Positions 9,607 through 18,490 are shown, counted from the stretch's first letter. The stretch is DNA of 64,000 bases from Pseudonocardia endophytica (GCF_004339565.1 NZ_SMFZ01000001.1:2542001-2606000); one strand, 5' to 3'. Numbers and translations: made by a program. Notes: generated by a model from the letters alone, not told the origin.

Positions 9607-9828
9607 CCGGCCCTCCCGCCCCTAGGTCCGCCGCGCGATGGGCCGAATCGCTCTTGGGAGCGCGCAGCAACCACCGGTTCGCCAAGGGCTTGTCGCGACG
9701 ACCGGTCGTTACGTTTCGCCGTACGGCGGTGCTGCATCGTCGAACGCGGTGAATTCACTCATAAGGACGATCACCGGTGACACCCTGTCGGCAGTGGGAC
9801 GCGAACGGCCGTACCGCTCGACAGGAAA

Positions 9829-9860
9829 CGGCCGCCCCGGTCGGATCACCGGGGCGGCCG
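9829..9860 (-). terminator. Strong hairpin terminator of moeZ
   Basis: A perfect 13-bp inverted repeat, CGGCCGCCCCGGT and ACCGGGGCGGCCG, with a 6-nt loop begins 15 nt past the moeZ stop. It lies in the 269-nt gap between moeZ and the repeat protein. The rest of that gap holds no convincing gene. Confidence 0.75.
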
Positions 9861-9875
9861 TCGAAGGGAACGGAC

Positions 9876-11048
9876 TCAGTAGGTCGGCAGCGAGGGGTCG
9901 ACCTGCTTGGCCCAGGACAGCACACCGCCGCCGACGTGCACGGCGTCGGAGAACCCGGCCTTGTGCAGCGCCGCCAGCGCCTCCGCCGAGCGACCCCCGG
10001 ACTTGCAGTGCAGCACGACGGGCTTGTCCTGCGAGATCTCGGACAGCGCCTCTCCGGACAGGATCCGGTCCTTCGGGATCAGCGTCGCGCCGGGGATGTT
10101 CACGATGTCGTACTCGTGCTGCTCGCGGACGTCGATCAGCTGGAAGTCCTTCCCGGCGTCGATCATCTCCTTGAGCTCGAGCGCGGTGATCGTGTTGCCG
10201 GCCGCCGCCTGCTGGGCGTCGTCGGACACGGTGCCGCAGAACGCCTCGTAGTCGATCAGCTCGGTGATCTTCGGCGTCTCCGGGTCCTTGCGGATCTTCA
10301 CCTGGCGCCAGGTGGTCTCCAGCGCGTCGTAGATCACCAGACGGCCGAGCAGCGGCTCGCCGATGCCGGTGATCAGCTTGACCGCCTCGTTGACCATGAT
10401 CGAGCCGATCGACGCGCAGAGCACGCCCAGCACGCCGCCCTCGGCGCAGGACGGCACCATGCCGGGAGGCGGGGGCTCGGGGTAGAGGTCGCGGTAGTTC
10501 AGGCCCAGCCCGTTCGGCGCGTCCTCCCAGAACACCGACGCCTGGCCCTCGAACCGGAAGATCGAGCCCCAGACGTACGGCTTGCCCAGGATCACCGCGG
10601 CGTCGTTGACCAGGTACCGGGTGGCGAAGTTGTCCGTGCCGTCCAGGATCAGGTCGTAGTCGCGGAAGATGTCCAGCACGTTGTCGCTGGTCAGGCGCTC
10701 GTTGTGCAGCCGGACGTCGACGTACGGGTTCACCTCCCGGATCGAGTCGCGCGCCGACTCGCCCTTCGGGCGGTCCACGTCGGACACCCCGTGGATGATC
10801 TGACGCTGCAGGTTGGACGAGTCGACGACGTCGAACTCGACGATCCCGAGCGTGCCCACCCCGGCGGCGGCCAGGTAGAGCAGGGCGGGAGACCCGAGCC
10901 CACCGGCGCCGACGACCAGCACCTTGGCGTTCTTCAGGCGCTTCTGCCCGTCCATCCCGACGTCCGGGATGATCAGGTGGCGGCTGTACCGCTCCACCTC
11001 GTCCTTGGTCAGTTCGGTGGCCGGCTCCACCAGCGGCGGTAGCGCCAT
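9876..11048 (-). CDS. moeZ: Adenylyltransferase/sulfurtransferase MoeZ
   Basis: A 390-residue E1-like enzyme that adenylates the C-terminus of ubiquitin-like sulfur carriers (MoaD2, CysO, ThiS types) and sulfurates them using its rhodanese domain. ATP-binding GAGGLG near residue 50; E1 core features FDVVDSSNLQRQ and DGTDNFATRYL; C-terminal rhodanese domain (~285-390) with active-site loop HCKSGGRS. The CxxC zinc pairs of E. coli MoeB are not seen, as is usual for MoeZ. The start ATG agrees with family length. Its conserved neighbourhood with the TIGR02569 gene matches Rv3205c-Rv3206c. Confidence 0.95.
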   Translation of the reverse strand: MALPPLVEPATELTKDEVERYSRHLIIPDVGMDGQKRLKNAKVLVVGAGGLGSPALLYLAAAGVGTLGIVEFDVVDSSNLQRQIIHGVSDVDRPKGESARDSIREVNPYVDVRLHNERLTSDNVLDIFRDYDLILDGTDNFATRYLVNDAAVILGKPYVWGSIFRFEGQASVFWEDAPNGLGLNYRDLYPEPPPPGMVPSCAEGGVLGVLCASIGSIMVNEAVKLITGIGEPLLGRLVIYDALETTWRQVKIRKDPETPKITELIDYEAFCGTVSDDAQQAAAGNTITALELKEMIDAGKDFQLIDVREQHEYDIVNIPGATLIPKDRILSGEALSEISQDKPVVLHCKSGGRSAEALAALHKAGFSDAVHVGGGVLSWAKQVDPSLPTY

Positions 11049-11151
11049 TCTTCACTCCTCGCAGCAGTTCGCGGCGTTCCGGGACCCAGGTCCCGTCCTC
11101 ATCCGGCCCAACGCCGGTCCGACCGGCATTCTTCCCGGTCGGGCCGCAGGA

Positions 11152-12186
11152 TCACGAGCCGGAGCGCGACCAGCGACCCTCGTCCTGCGCCTCCCACGCT
11201 CCGGCGACGGCGCGGGCGACCGTCTCCGGTGCCTCCATCTGCGCGACGTGCCCGACGTCCGGAAGCACCAGCAGCCGGCCGTCGGGCAGCGTCTGCGCCG
11301 TCCGGCGCGCGAGCCGGGAGGTGACGATCCGGTCCCGCTCACCCCACACGACCAGCGTCGGCACGGCGGTCCGGGCCGCCGTCGACCACACGGAACGTCC
11401 CGCCCACATCCCCAGCAGTCCGCGCGTGGCACCGTCGGCGGCCTCGGCGGCCCACGGCAGCGTGCGGCGCTCCTCGCTCTCGGCGATCAGCTCCTCGAGA
11501 CGCCGCTCGCTGCCCCGCGCCGGGTCGGCGAAGCAGAGCGCCAGCACCCGCTCGGCCCGCACACGGGTCGACTCGGCCTCCAGCGCGCGCCGGGCGGAGC
11601 GCCCGAGCAGGGGCACCATCGCGAGCGCCATCCGCGGGTCGGACATCCGTCGCGGGTCGGGGCGGCGGTCCGGCATCGCGGGCGACACGAGCGTCAGCGA
11701 CCGCACCAGCTCCGGGTGCCGCGCGGCGACGTTCATCGCGATCAGCCCGCCGAGCGAGTTGCCGACCAGGTGCACCGGGCCCCGCTCCTCGCGGCGCCCC
11801 GCCAGCCAGCACAGCAGCGCGTCGGTCAGCGCGGCCGGGTGGTACGCGCGGGACCGGGTGGGCTCGGAGCGGCCGAACCCCGGCAGGTCGACGGCGACCC
11901 CGGACGCCCGCGTGGACAGCAGCCCGGCAAGGTCGGTCCAGTTCGTCGACGAGCCGGCCAGACCGTGCACGTAGACGCACTCCGGCAGCTCCTGGCTCGC
12001 AGCAGGGGTCTCCCGCACGTGCATCGCGACGCCGCCTGCGGTCACCGTCCGGCCCGGCCACGGCGTCCGGTCCGGCTCGAGACGGCCCAGCGTGCCGGCG
12101 TGCGCGTGCTCGGGTTCGGCGAAGTCCAGCCCGTTCTCCCGGCGCGCGGGCGCGAGATGAACGTCCGGTGACGGGGAGACGACCAT
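11152..12186 (-). CDS. Alpha/beta-hydrolase, LipV-like esterase
   Basis: About 344 residues of alpha/beta-hydrolase fold. Oxyanion motif VHGLAGSS, nucleophile elbow GNSLGG (Ser nucleophile), acid in VVWGERDRIV and catalytic His in DVGHVAQMEAP. The ~65 residues before the core are poorly conserved-looking. Two ATG starts are possible, 12186 (used here) and 12210; GGAGGG sits too close to the first to decide. Located just upstream of moeZ, as the LipV-type hydrolase is near moeB1 in mycobacteria (from memory). Substrate unknown. Confidence 0.83.
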   Translation of the reverse strand: MVVSPSPDVHLAPARRENGLDFAEPEHAHAGTLGRLEPDRTPWPGRTVTAGGVAMHVRETPAASQELPECVYVHGLAGSSTNWTDLAGLLSTRASGVAVDLPGFGRSEPTRSRAYHPAALTDALLCWLAGRREERGPVHLVGNSLGGLIAMNVAARHPELVRSLTLVSPAMPDRRPDPRRMSDPRMALAMVPLLGRSARRALEAESTRVRAERVLALCFADPARGSERRLEELIAESEERRTLPWAAEAADGATRGLLGMWAGRSVWSTAARTAVPTLVVWGERDRIVTSRLARRTAQTLPDGRLLVLPDVGHVAQMEAPETVARAVAGAWEAQDEGRWSRSGS

Positions 12187-12343
12187 CCCTCCAGCATGAC
12201 GTGTCGTCATCGCGACCCGCCCGACCCGGTGGTGGTGATCACCCGGTCGGCCGCTGCGACGCACGGTGACCAGATGGTCACGAACGGGCGTCCCCCGATC
12301 CGGTCGGCCGCGACCCCGGTCCCGGTGCGGGCGTTGTACAGGT

Positions 12344-13267
12344 GTGACCAGCGAGCCGGATCCCGACGAGCGCCGGACCCGTACGGCGGGCCGGGTGACC
12401 GCGCTCCTGGCCGCGGTCGCGCTGGTGTTCGCGGCCGGGTGGGCACTGGGCAGCATCGGCGGCGCGGCGCCCGGTTCCGCCGGCCGTCTCGCCCCCGGCC
12501 CGGCTCTGCGGAACGCCGTCGACACGGCCGACCCGGAGACCGCGCCGATGGGGCTGGTCTCCACCCGCGCCGGCTACACGCTGCACCCGGTCCGGACGGT
12601 GCTGCCGTGGAACCAGCCGACCGAGGTCGCGTTCACGCTGACCGGCTCGGACGGCGTCCCGGTACGGGCGATCGACGGCGGCGCGACGGCCGTGGACGTC
12701 GCCGTGATCCGCCGCGACGACGCCGGATACGAGCCGTTGCGCGCCACGGCCGGGCCCGACGGCGTGTGGCGGGCTCCGGTGACGTTCCCGGGGGCCGGGG
12801 TGTGGCGGCTCTACGCCGGGTTCACCCCGACCGGCGGTCCGGCGCTCGACCTGGGCGCCGACCTGTTCGTGCCGGGACCGTTCGGCCCGTTCACGTTCAC
12901 CACCGAGCAGCGCACCGCCACCAGCGGCCCGTTCCAGGTCCGCGTGGACGGCGAGCTGGCACCCGGCGGCTCCTCCCCCGTGTTCGCGACGGTCTCGCGG
13001 GACGGCCGGCCGGTGACCGACCTGGAGCCGGTCGCGGGCACCGGTGGCGCCTACGGGCGGCTGGTCGCGGTCCGCCAGGGCGACCTGGCCCGCATCCCGC
13101 TGCGCGCACAGGTCACCGGAGCCGCTCCGGCGGGGCGGTCCGGCCCCGGCATCGGGTTCGTGGCCGAGCTGCCGTCCACCGGGAGTTACCGGCTGTTCCT
13201 GACGTTCACCCAGGGCGGTGCCGAACGGACGGCCGAGTTCACCGTCGACGCCGCCGCCGGGAGCTGA
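12344..13267 (+). CDS. Membrane-anchored extracytoplasmic protein, metal-site-depleted relative of P1B-ATPase partner proteins
   Basis: A 307-residue protein with an N-terminal membrane anchor at about 18-38 and a beta-rich extracytoplasmic region. It follows the layout of a family commonly beside copper/heavy-metal ATPases in actinobacteria (segments DGVWRAPVTFPGAGVWRLYAGFT, GKPVTDLEP-like, VAELPSTGSYRLFL). In remembered family members, histidine-rich spots (FQHLHP and LHVHP types) fill positions that here read YEPLRA and IPLRA; almost no His remains. The GTG at 12344 is used because the longer frame upstream is Arg-rich and noncoding-looking. A TTGTACAGGT stretch ends just before the GTG, consistent with a leaderless start. 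It is followed after 6 nt by the degenerate ATPase gene, so the two are probably one operon. The degeneration is inference from memory of the family. Confidence 0.75.
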   Translation: MTSEPDPDERRTRTAGRVTALLAAVALVFAAGWALGSIGGAAPGSAGRLAPGPALRNAVDTADPETAPMGLVSTRAGYTLHPVRTVLPWNQPTEVAFTLTGSDGVPVRAIDGGATAVDVAVIRRDDAGYEPLRATAGPDGVWRAPVTFPGAGVWRLYAGFTPTGGPALDLGADLFVPGPFGPFTFTTEQRTATSGPFQVRVDGELAPGGSSPVFATVSRDGRPVTDLEPVAGTGGAYGRLVAVRQGDLARIPLRAQVTGAAPAGRSGPGIGFVAELPSTGSYRLFLTFTQGGAERTAEFTVDAAAGS

Positions 13268-13273
13268 CGGCCG

Positions 13274-15007
13274 GTGGTCCGCGATCGGCTCGTGGTGTGC
13301 GCGCTGCTCGCGGCGCCGGTCGTCGTGCTGTCCGTGGTGCCGTCGTGGCAGTTCGGGCACTGGACGTGGATCTGCCTGACGCTCGCCGCGCCCGTCGTCG
13401 CGTGGGGGGCGCTGCCGCTGTACCGGGACACCGTGGGCCGGGTGCGCCGCGGTACCCCGCCGGTGGACGCGCCCGCACTGCTCGCGACGGCCTGCGCGGC
13501 GATCTGGTCGACGGCCGTGCTGCTGCGCGCTCCGGCAGGCGACCCTGGCTGGACCCAGCCGTTCCCGCCGGGCAGCACGCCGCCGCCGATCCGGCTCGAC
13601 GTTGCCGCAGGGGTCACGGTCGCGCTGCTGGTGGCGGCACACCTGCGCGGAGCCGGGTCGCCCGCCGGACGCGTCGGGCGCGCGGCCGGGAGGGCGGTCG
13701 TCCCGGTCGTGCTCGCCGTCGCCGCCGGCGTACTGGGCTACGGCCTGGGCGCGGGAGACGACCCGGTGCGGTCCGCATCCGCCGCGGCCGCCGTGCTGCT
13801 GGTCGCGGCTCCGTCGGCGTTCCGGCCCCGCGCCGGCGCCCCGCGCGTCGAGCGGCGGGTGGACACGGTGCTGTTCACCTCGCGCACGCTCGCCGGCGGC
13901 CCGCGCAGGCTCGTGGACGTCCACACGGACGGCACGGAACGCGACGAGGTCCTGCGGCTGGCGGGCTCCGTCGCCGAGCCGTCCGCGCACCCGGCTGCGC
14001 GCGCGATCGCGACCGCCGCGGCCGAGCAGGGCGAGGTGCCCGCCGTCGGGGAGTTCGACGAGCGGCCCGGACTCGGCGCGAGCGGCATCGTCGCCGAGCT
14101 GCAGGAGCCGTGCGACCCGGACGACACCCCGGACGACGCCGCATCGGGCGGCGGACCGGACGGCCCCGCCGCCGCCGGACGGGCCGGCCCGATCGGGCGC
14201 CGGGGCGACGGGACGGCCGTCACGGTCGTCGCGCACGCTGTGCTGCTGGGGCATCCGGACCTGCTCGCCGAGCACGACGTCGCGCTCCCGGACACGCTGC
14301 GGACCGCCAGCCAGGAGATCGAGGGGACCGGCCACACGGCCGTCGCGCTCGCCTGGGACGGGCGGGCGCGGGCCGTGCTCGCCGTGGCCGCGGACCTGGG
14401 GCCGGACGCGGACGACGCCGTCGCGACGGTCCGGAGGATGGATCTGGTCCCGGCGCTGCTGTCCGCGCGCCCGGAGGCCGCCGCGACCGCCGTCGCCGGG
14501 CGGGCGGGCATCGACGCCGGACCGAGCACGGTGCTGGCGGGCGTCCGCCCGGACGCCGAGGCGGACGCCGTCGCGCGGCTGCGCGCGGACGGCCGCGTGG
14601 TGGCCGTCGTCGGCAGATCCGGGCGCGACGACGCCGCGCTCGGTGCTGCGGACGTCGCCCTCGCCGTCCGCGGGGAGGAGGACGGAGCGACGGGACACGC
14701 CGACGCGGCCGCCGCGGTGGCCGCGCTGCGGCGCGGACGACGCCGCCCCGGCCGGGCACAATGGACGGTCGCGGCGGCCGTCGCCTACCACCTGGCGGTG
14801 ATTCCGGTAGCGGCGTCCGGACTGCTCGATCCGCTGCTCGCGGGCGCCGCGGGCGCGCTCGTGACGGTCGCGGTCACCGGGCTGCCGGTGGCGGTGAGTG
14901 AACCAGGTGACCACGCCACGGGGACGACCCGCCCGACCGGGACGGCACACCGGGCGACGCGCGGTGGCGCCACGTCTCGTGATCGGGGCTACTCGCGGGT
15001 AGGGTGA
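13274..15007 (+). CDS. Catalytically degenerate P1B-type ATPase-like membrane protein
   Basis: 577 residues aligned by eye to actinobacterial CopA-type pumps. Recognisable: the segment WTWICLTLAAPVVAWGALPLY, PPVDAPALLAT (normally TMDTLVALG-like), IRLDVAAGVTVALLVAA, a later membrane pair, and a nucleotide-domain SAHPAARAI matching the SEHPLARAI motif. Lost: the whole actuator domain with TGES (the chain jumps from about residue 140 straight to the next membrane helix); the CPC metal motif, which reads APS near 179-181; the phosphorylation motif DKTGT, which reads TSRT near 202-205; and GDGxND, which reads GRSGRDD near 447-453. It cannot form the aspartyl-phosphate, so it should not pump. The frame is intact, with no stops and normal codon use, suggesting selection for another role, for example a sensor or scaffold. 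The GTG start lies 6 nt after the upstream gene. Confidence 0.8.
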   Translation: MVRDRLVVCALLAAPVVVLSVVPSWQFGHWTWICLTLAAPVVAWGALPLYRDTVGRVRRGTPPVDAPALLATACAAIWSTAVLLRAPAGDPGWTQPFPPGSTPPPIRLDVAAGVTVALLVAAHLRGAGSPAGRVGRAAGRAVVPVVLAVAAGVLGYGLGAGDDPVRSASAAAAVLLVAAPSAFRPRAGAPRVERRVDTVLFTSRTLAGGPRRLVDVHTDGTERDEVLRLAGSVAEPSAHPAARAIATAAAEQGEVPAVGEFDERPGLGASGIVAELQEPCDPDDTPDDAASGGGPDGPAAAGRAGPIGRRGDGTAVTVVAHAVLLGHPDLLAEHDVALPDTLRTASQEIEGTGHTAVALAWDGRARAVLAVAADLGPDADDAVATVRRMDLVPALLSARPEAAATAVAGRAGIDAGPSTVLAGVRPDAEADAVARLRADGRVVAVVGRSGRDDAALGAADVALAVRGEEDGATGHADAAAAVAALRRGRRRPGRAQWTVAAAVAYHLAVIPVAASGLLDPLLAGAAGALVTVAVTGLPVAVSEPGDHATGTTRPTGTAHRATRGGATSRDRGYSRVG

Positions 15008-15014
15008 CGTCACC
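15000..15014 (+). promoter_or_regulatory. Candidate promoter and TetR operator
   Basis: A TAGGGT (TAnnnT) -10-like hexamer at 15000-15005 overlaps the perfect 12-bp palindrome GGTGACGTCACC at 15003-15014, 20 nt before the TetR ATG at 15035. It sits in the last codons of the degenerate ATPase gene, suggesting separate, probably autoregulated, transcription of the regulator. Assignment as operator is inference. Confidence 0.45.
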
Positions 15015-15034
15015 ACCGGGTGAAAGGCGGCGCG

Positions 15035-15670
15035 ATGACCGGCACCACCGCACCCCGCGGCGCGCGACTGTCCCGAGGTGCGCGGCGGGCCCAGCTCCTC
15101 GTCGCCGCTCGGGACGTGTTCGCCGCGCAGGGCTACCACGCCGCGGCCATGGACGACATCGCCGAGCGTGCGGGCGTCAGCAAACCGGTGCTCTACCAGC
15201 ACTTCCCCGGCAAGCTCGAGCTCTACCAGGCGCTGCTCACCACGTACGCCGACGAGCTCGTCGAGAAGGTCTCCGGCGCGATCGCGGACACCGTCGACAA
15301 CCGCGAGCGGGTGCACGCCGCCGTCGCCGCCTACTTCGACTTCGTGGCCGGCGAGGGCCGCGCCTACCGGCTCGTGTTCGAGTCCGACCTGCGCGGTGAC
15401 CCGGAGGCGGCCTCGGTCGTCGAGGGCGCGCTGAACCGCTGCATCGATTCGATCGCGGGCGCGGTGACCACGGACGCGGGCCTCGACAAGGACCGGGCGC
15501 AGCTACTGGCCGTCGGGCTGGTCGGGCTCAGCCAGGTCGGCGCGCAGTACTGGCTCGACTCCGACCAGCGGATCCCGCGCGAGGAGGCCGTGGCGCTGAT
15601 GTCGTCGCTGGCCTGGCGGGGCATCGCGGGCTTCCCGCGGGTGAACGAGTCGACGCCGGAGGCGTCCTGA
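15035..15670 (+). CDS. TetR-family transcriptional regulator
   Basis: A 211-residue one-component regulator. The N-terminal helix-turn-helix is clear (RRAQLLVAARDVFAAQGYHAAAMDDIAERAGVSKPVLYQHF); the C-terminal ligand/dimer domain ends in a conserved GLVGLSQVGAQYWLD stretch seen in a group of actinobacterial TetRs. The ATG at 15035 has AAAGGCGG seven nt upstream and is preferred to an in-frame GTG 15 nt earlier. It may correspond to Rv3208, the TetR gene near moeZ and the DUF3107 gene. Targets are unknown apart from the palindrome in its own promoter. Confidence 0.9.
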   Translation: MTGTTAPRGARLSRGARRAQLLVAARDVFAAQGYHAAAMDDIAERAGVSKPVLYQHFPGKLELYQALLTTYADELVEKVSGAIADTVDNRERVHAAVAAYFDFVAGEGRAYRLVFESDLRGDPEAASVVEGALNRCIDSIAGAVTTDAGLDKDRAQLLAVGLVGLSQVGAQYWLDSDQRIPREEAVALMSSLAWRGIAGFPRVNESTPEAS

Positions 15671-15691
15671 CCTCCCGCTGATCAGCGCCTT

Positions 15692-15727
15692 CGGAGGATC
15701 CCGGCCGCAGGTGGCCGGCATCCTCCG
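15692..15727. terminator. Bidirectional terminator between convergent genes
   Basis: A near-perfect hairpin between the TetR gene and the convergent hydrolase gene: CGGAGGAT, one unpaired base, CCGGCC, loop, GGCCGG, one unpaired base, ATCCTCCG. It can serve both strands. Confidence 0.75.
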
Positions 15728-15737
15728 GACCGGCCGA

Positions 15738-16694
15738 TCATGTGCTGGTGACGCGCGCGGCGGCCTGCTGGACCAGCGCGGCGATCCGGGAGGACACGCC
15801 GTCGACCCGCTCGACCGGGATCATGTGCCCGGCGTCCGGGAAGATCGTCATCGCCGACTGCGGCAGGTGCGTGCGGATCCGGCGGGTGAACCGCGGTGGC
15901 GTGAGCCGGTCGGCCGACCCGACCATCACCTCGACCGGCAGGTCGGCGAACGCGTCCAGCGCGGCGTCGCGCTCGTGCTCGGTGAGCGTCGGCGTGAAAC
16001 CCGAGACCGTCGTCGGGCGGCAGTCACCGATCGCGCCGTAGGTCAGCCGTCGGGCACGGCCGTCCGGACGCCGCCCGAGCAGCAGCGCGCGCAGGCCCGG
16101 ACCGAGCAGCGCCGGGTGGCGGCTCAGCTCGCGGCGCTCCGTCCACCGCGGACTCGTCGTCAGCGCCTGCTTGCCGGCCAGGAACATCCGCGCCGGCCGA
16201 CCGGACATGCCGAGCGTCGCGGCGCCTCCGAGACCGCCGCTGGCGGTCGCGACGAGCGCGACACCGGCCACCCGGGACGCGACGAGCTCCGGGTGCCGCT
16301 GCGCGAGCGCCATCACGGTCATGCCGCCCATCGAGTGCCCGGCCAGCACGAGCGGACCGGACGGCGCCACCTGCCCGATCAGCTCGGCCAGGTCGTCGGC
16401 GAGGCGCTCGAGCGTCTTCGACGCGTCCGGGGTGTCGTCCGAGCGGCCGTGCCCCCGGTGGTCGTACCGGATCACCCGCGGGCGCGGGCCGGGGTGCGAG
16501 CCGCCGGTCAGCTCGTGCGCGACCGGTGCCCAGCAGCGCTCGTCGAGCGTCCAGCCGTGCGCCAGCACGACCGTCACCGGTGCCCCGTCCGGCCCGGAGT
16601 CGACGGCGTACAGCCCGGTTCCGTCGCCGGTCAGGACGCGGTACCGATGCTCGTTCCGCATGCGCTGCTCCCGGTACCGGCGTTCGTCGTGCAT
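15738..16694 (-). CDS. Alpha/beta-hydrolase, last gene of the AurF-SDR operon
   Basis: A 318-residue alpha/beta-hydrolase. Features in order: VLAHGWTLDERCW (oxyanion), YDHRGHGRSD, nucleophile elbow GHSMGG, acid region VEMVGSADRLTPP-like, and terminal DAGHMIPVER with the catalytic His. The ATG overlaps the AurF gene stop (TGATG), so translation is coupled. Together with an SDR and a diiron oxygenase it suggests stepwise oxidation and hydrolysis of a lipid or small organic substrate. The substrate is not deducible. Confidence 0.87.
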   Translation of the reverse strand: MHDERRYREQRMRNEHRYRVLTGDGTGLYAVDSGPDGAPVTVVLAHGWTLDERCWAPVAHELTGGSHPGPRPRVIRYDHRGHGRSDDTPDASKTLERLADDLAELIGQVAPSGPLVLAGHSMGGMTVMALAQRHPELVASRVAGVALVATASGGLGGAATLGMSGRPARMFLAGKQALTTSPRWTERRELSRHPALLGPGLRALLLGRRPDGRARRLTYGAIGDCRPTTVSGFTPTLTEHERDAALDAFADLPVEVMVGSADRLTPPRFTRRIRTHLPQSAMTIFPDAGHMIPVERVDGVSSRIAALVQQAAARVTST

Positions 16695-17596
16695 CAGATC
16701 AGGTCCGCCCTCCGCCAGATGATCTCGGTCGGTCCACCGATCATGCCCTGCTCGCGCAGGAACGGCACGAGCTTGCGGGCCGACCAGCGGCGCATCTCGA
16801 TGTGGTGCGGGTTCCTCCGGGCGACGGCGTGGCCGACCTTCGGCTCGATCCCGACGCTCCGGTAGACCTCGGGGTGGATCAGGTTGTTCACGACGATCGA
16901 GGCGATCCGCGCCGTCTGGTAGTTCGCGAACGCCAGCTGCGCTTTGTTGATCTTCGGAACGAGCCGCTGCAGCTCCTCGCGGGCGTAGCGGACGTGCCGC
17001 GCCTCCTCCGTCACGTGGATCTTGTTGATCATCCGGGACAGCGGCTGGACACGCTCGTCGCGCATGCCCTCGCGCTGCAGCTGGTCCAGGATCTCCTCGA
17101 CGAACAGCGTCCCGGCGAACATCGCGGGCCCGGTGCCGACGGCCTTGAAGTAGCGGCCGGCCTCGTGCACCAGCTTGCGCGGCGCGTAGTCCGGCACGCC
17201 GTAGCGCTCGGTCGCCTTCGCGAACATCATCGAGTGCCGGCACTCGTCGGCGATCTCGACGAGCGCGTACTGGATGTGCGCCGAGCGCGGGTCGCGGTCG
17301 TAGGCGTAGCGCAGCAGCATCTGCATGAGGATCATCTCGAACCAGAGGCCGATCCGGGCGACGCTGCAGAACTCGTGCACCGACAGCGTGATCCGCTGCT
17401 GTTCGCTCAGCCCGTCCCACAGCTCGGTGCCGTAGAGCGAGACGCGCTCCGGAACGATCCCGTACTTGCCCTCGACGAGCGGGGCGTCCCAGTCGATGTC
17501 GACGCTCGGCTCGTAGGAGTTCTGGACCGACGAGCCGAGCAGGCGCGCGGCGGTGGTCTCGCGGTCGTTGAGCTTCTTCGCCGTGGGTGCACTCAT
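16694..17596 (-). CDS. AurF-like diiron oxygenase
   Basis: A 300-residue ferritin-like four-helix diiron protein of the family including AurF (p-aminobenzoate N-oxygenase). Iron-ligand pattern visible: E87 in LWFEM, E118-C-R-H121, E167/E168 in FVEEIL and E198-A-R-H201. Length fits the family. The family oxidises amines or hydroxylates organic substrates using O2; the exact substrate is unknown. Starts 1 nt after the SDR stop and overlaps the hydrolase start, so SDR-AurF-hydrolase are one operon read away from the double palindrome at 18491-18521. Confidence 0.88.
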   Translation of the reverse strand: MSAPTAKKLNDRETTAARLLGSSVQNSYEPSVDIDWDAPLVEGKYGIVPERVSLYGTELWDGLSEQQRITLSVHEFCSVARIGLWFEMILMQMLLRYAYDRDPRSAHIQYALVEIADECRHSMMFAKATERYGVPDYAPRKLVHEAGRYFKAVGTGPAMFAGTLFVEEILDQLQREGMRDERVQPLSRMINKIHVTEEARHVRYAREELQRLVPKINKAQLAFANYQTARIASIVVNNLIHPEVYRSVGIEPKVGHAVARRNPHHIEMRRWSARKLVPFLREQGMIGGPTEIIWRRADLI

Positions 17597-17597
17597 G

Positions 17598-18476
17598 TCA
17601 GGAGCTCCTCTGCTCGACGGGTGCGGTGACGGTCGGGACGGAACGTCCGGTCAGGCGCCGGACCAGGCCGGCGGCCAGCGGGGAGGAGTCGAAGACACCG
17701 GCCGCGGCACGCGAGCGCACCCGGCGGGCGACGACGGTGCCGATCAGCCAGGGCAGGTGCCGCCCGGCCCACAGCTCGACCTCGCCGAACCGGGACCCGG
17801 CCGTGTCCCGGCGCGGGCGCGCCGCGGTCAGGGCACGCAGGACGGTCCCCACGATGTCGTCGACCTGCTGGCCGAGCACCTGCCCCTCGAGCGCGAGACC
17901 GACGGCGCGGCCCTCGTCGTGGATCGGGGTGCGGACGTAGCCGGGGTAGACCGTGGTGACGGCCAGCTCCGTGCCGTACTCGACGCGCAGCGCGTCGGCG
18001 TAGGCGCTCATGCCGCGCTTGGCCACGCTGTAGGCGGAGACGAACGGGAGCGGGAGGTAGGCCAGCTCGCTGGCCACGAACACGACGCGCCCCTTTCCGC
18101 CGCGGCGACCGGCGCCGTCGAGCAGGGCGGGCAGCGCCGCCGCCGTGACCCGCCACGCGCCGAGCAGGTTCACCTGGAGGACGCGCATGGCGTCCGGCTC
18201 CAGCGGGCCGCCCGCGTCGTTCGGCGTACCGACACCCGCGTAGTGCACGACGGCGTCCAGCCCACCGAGCCGCCCGACCGCCTCGTCGACGGCGGCGGTG
18301 ACGGCCGCGTCGTCGGTGACGTCGCAGGCGATCACACCGTCTCCTGCGGTCCGGTCCAGACCGATCACCTGGGCGCCGATCTCGCGGAGCCGGGCGACGG
18401 TCGGCTCGCCGAACCCGCCGGCCGCACCGGTGACCAGGACCCGGCTCCCGCGACGGATCTCCGGAACTGCGTCCAC
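17598..18476 (-). CDS. Short-chain dehydrogenase/reductase
   Basis: A 292-residue classical SDR. NAD(P)-binding TGAAGGFG near residues 16-23, CDVTDD, HYAGVG (NAG-like), catalytic Ser in FVASELAY and YSVAK near 150. The C-terminal ~60 residues beyond the core are basic and may associate with membrane or partner proteins. The GTG at 18476 has AGGAG five nt upstream. First gene of the operon divergent from a TetR gene; the operator pair overlaps its promoter region. Confidence 0.9.
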   Translation of the reverse strand: MDAVPEIRRGSRVLVTGAAGGFGEPTVARLREIGAQVIGLDRTAGDGVIACDVTDDAAVTAAVDEAVGRLGGLDAVVHYAGVGTPNDAGGPLEPDAMRVLQVNLLGAWRVTAAALPALLDGAGRRGGKGRVVFVASELAYLPLPFVSAYSVAKRGMSAYADALRVEYGTELAVTTVYPGYVRTPIHDEGRAVGLALEGQVLGQQVDDIVGTVLRALTAARPRRDTAGSRFGEVELWAGRHLPWLIGTVVARRVRSRAAAGVFDSSPLAAGLVRRLTGRSVPTVTAPVEQRSS

Positions 18477-18490
18477 GGCATCTCCTAGCT

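Noticed and set aside
9709..9762. A 17-codon minus-strand ORF (MSEFTAFDDAAPPYGET) between moeZ and the repeat protein
   Set aside because: It has AT-richer start and TAA stop, but no ribosome binding site, no partner genes and no known peptide family; kept only as a note.
13274..15007. Degenerate ATPase as a simple pseudogene
   Set aside because: No frameshift or internal stop, normal codon usage, and coupling to the upstream gene is preserved; reported as a finding instead.
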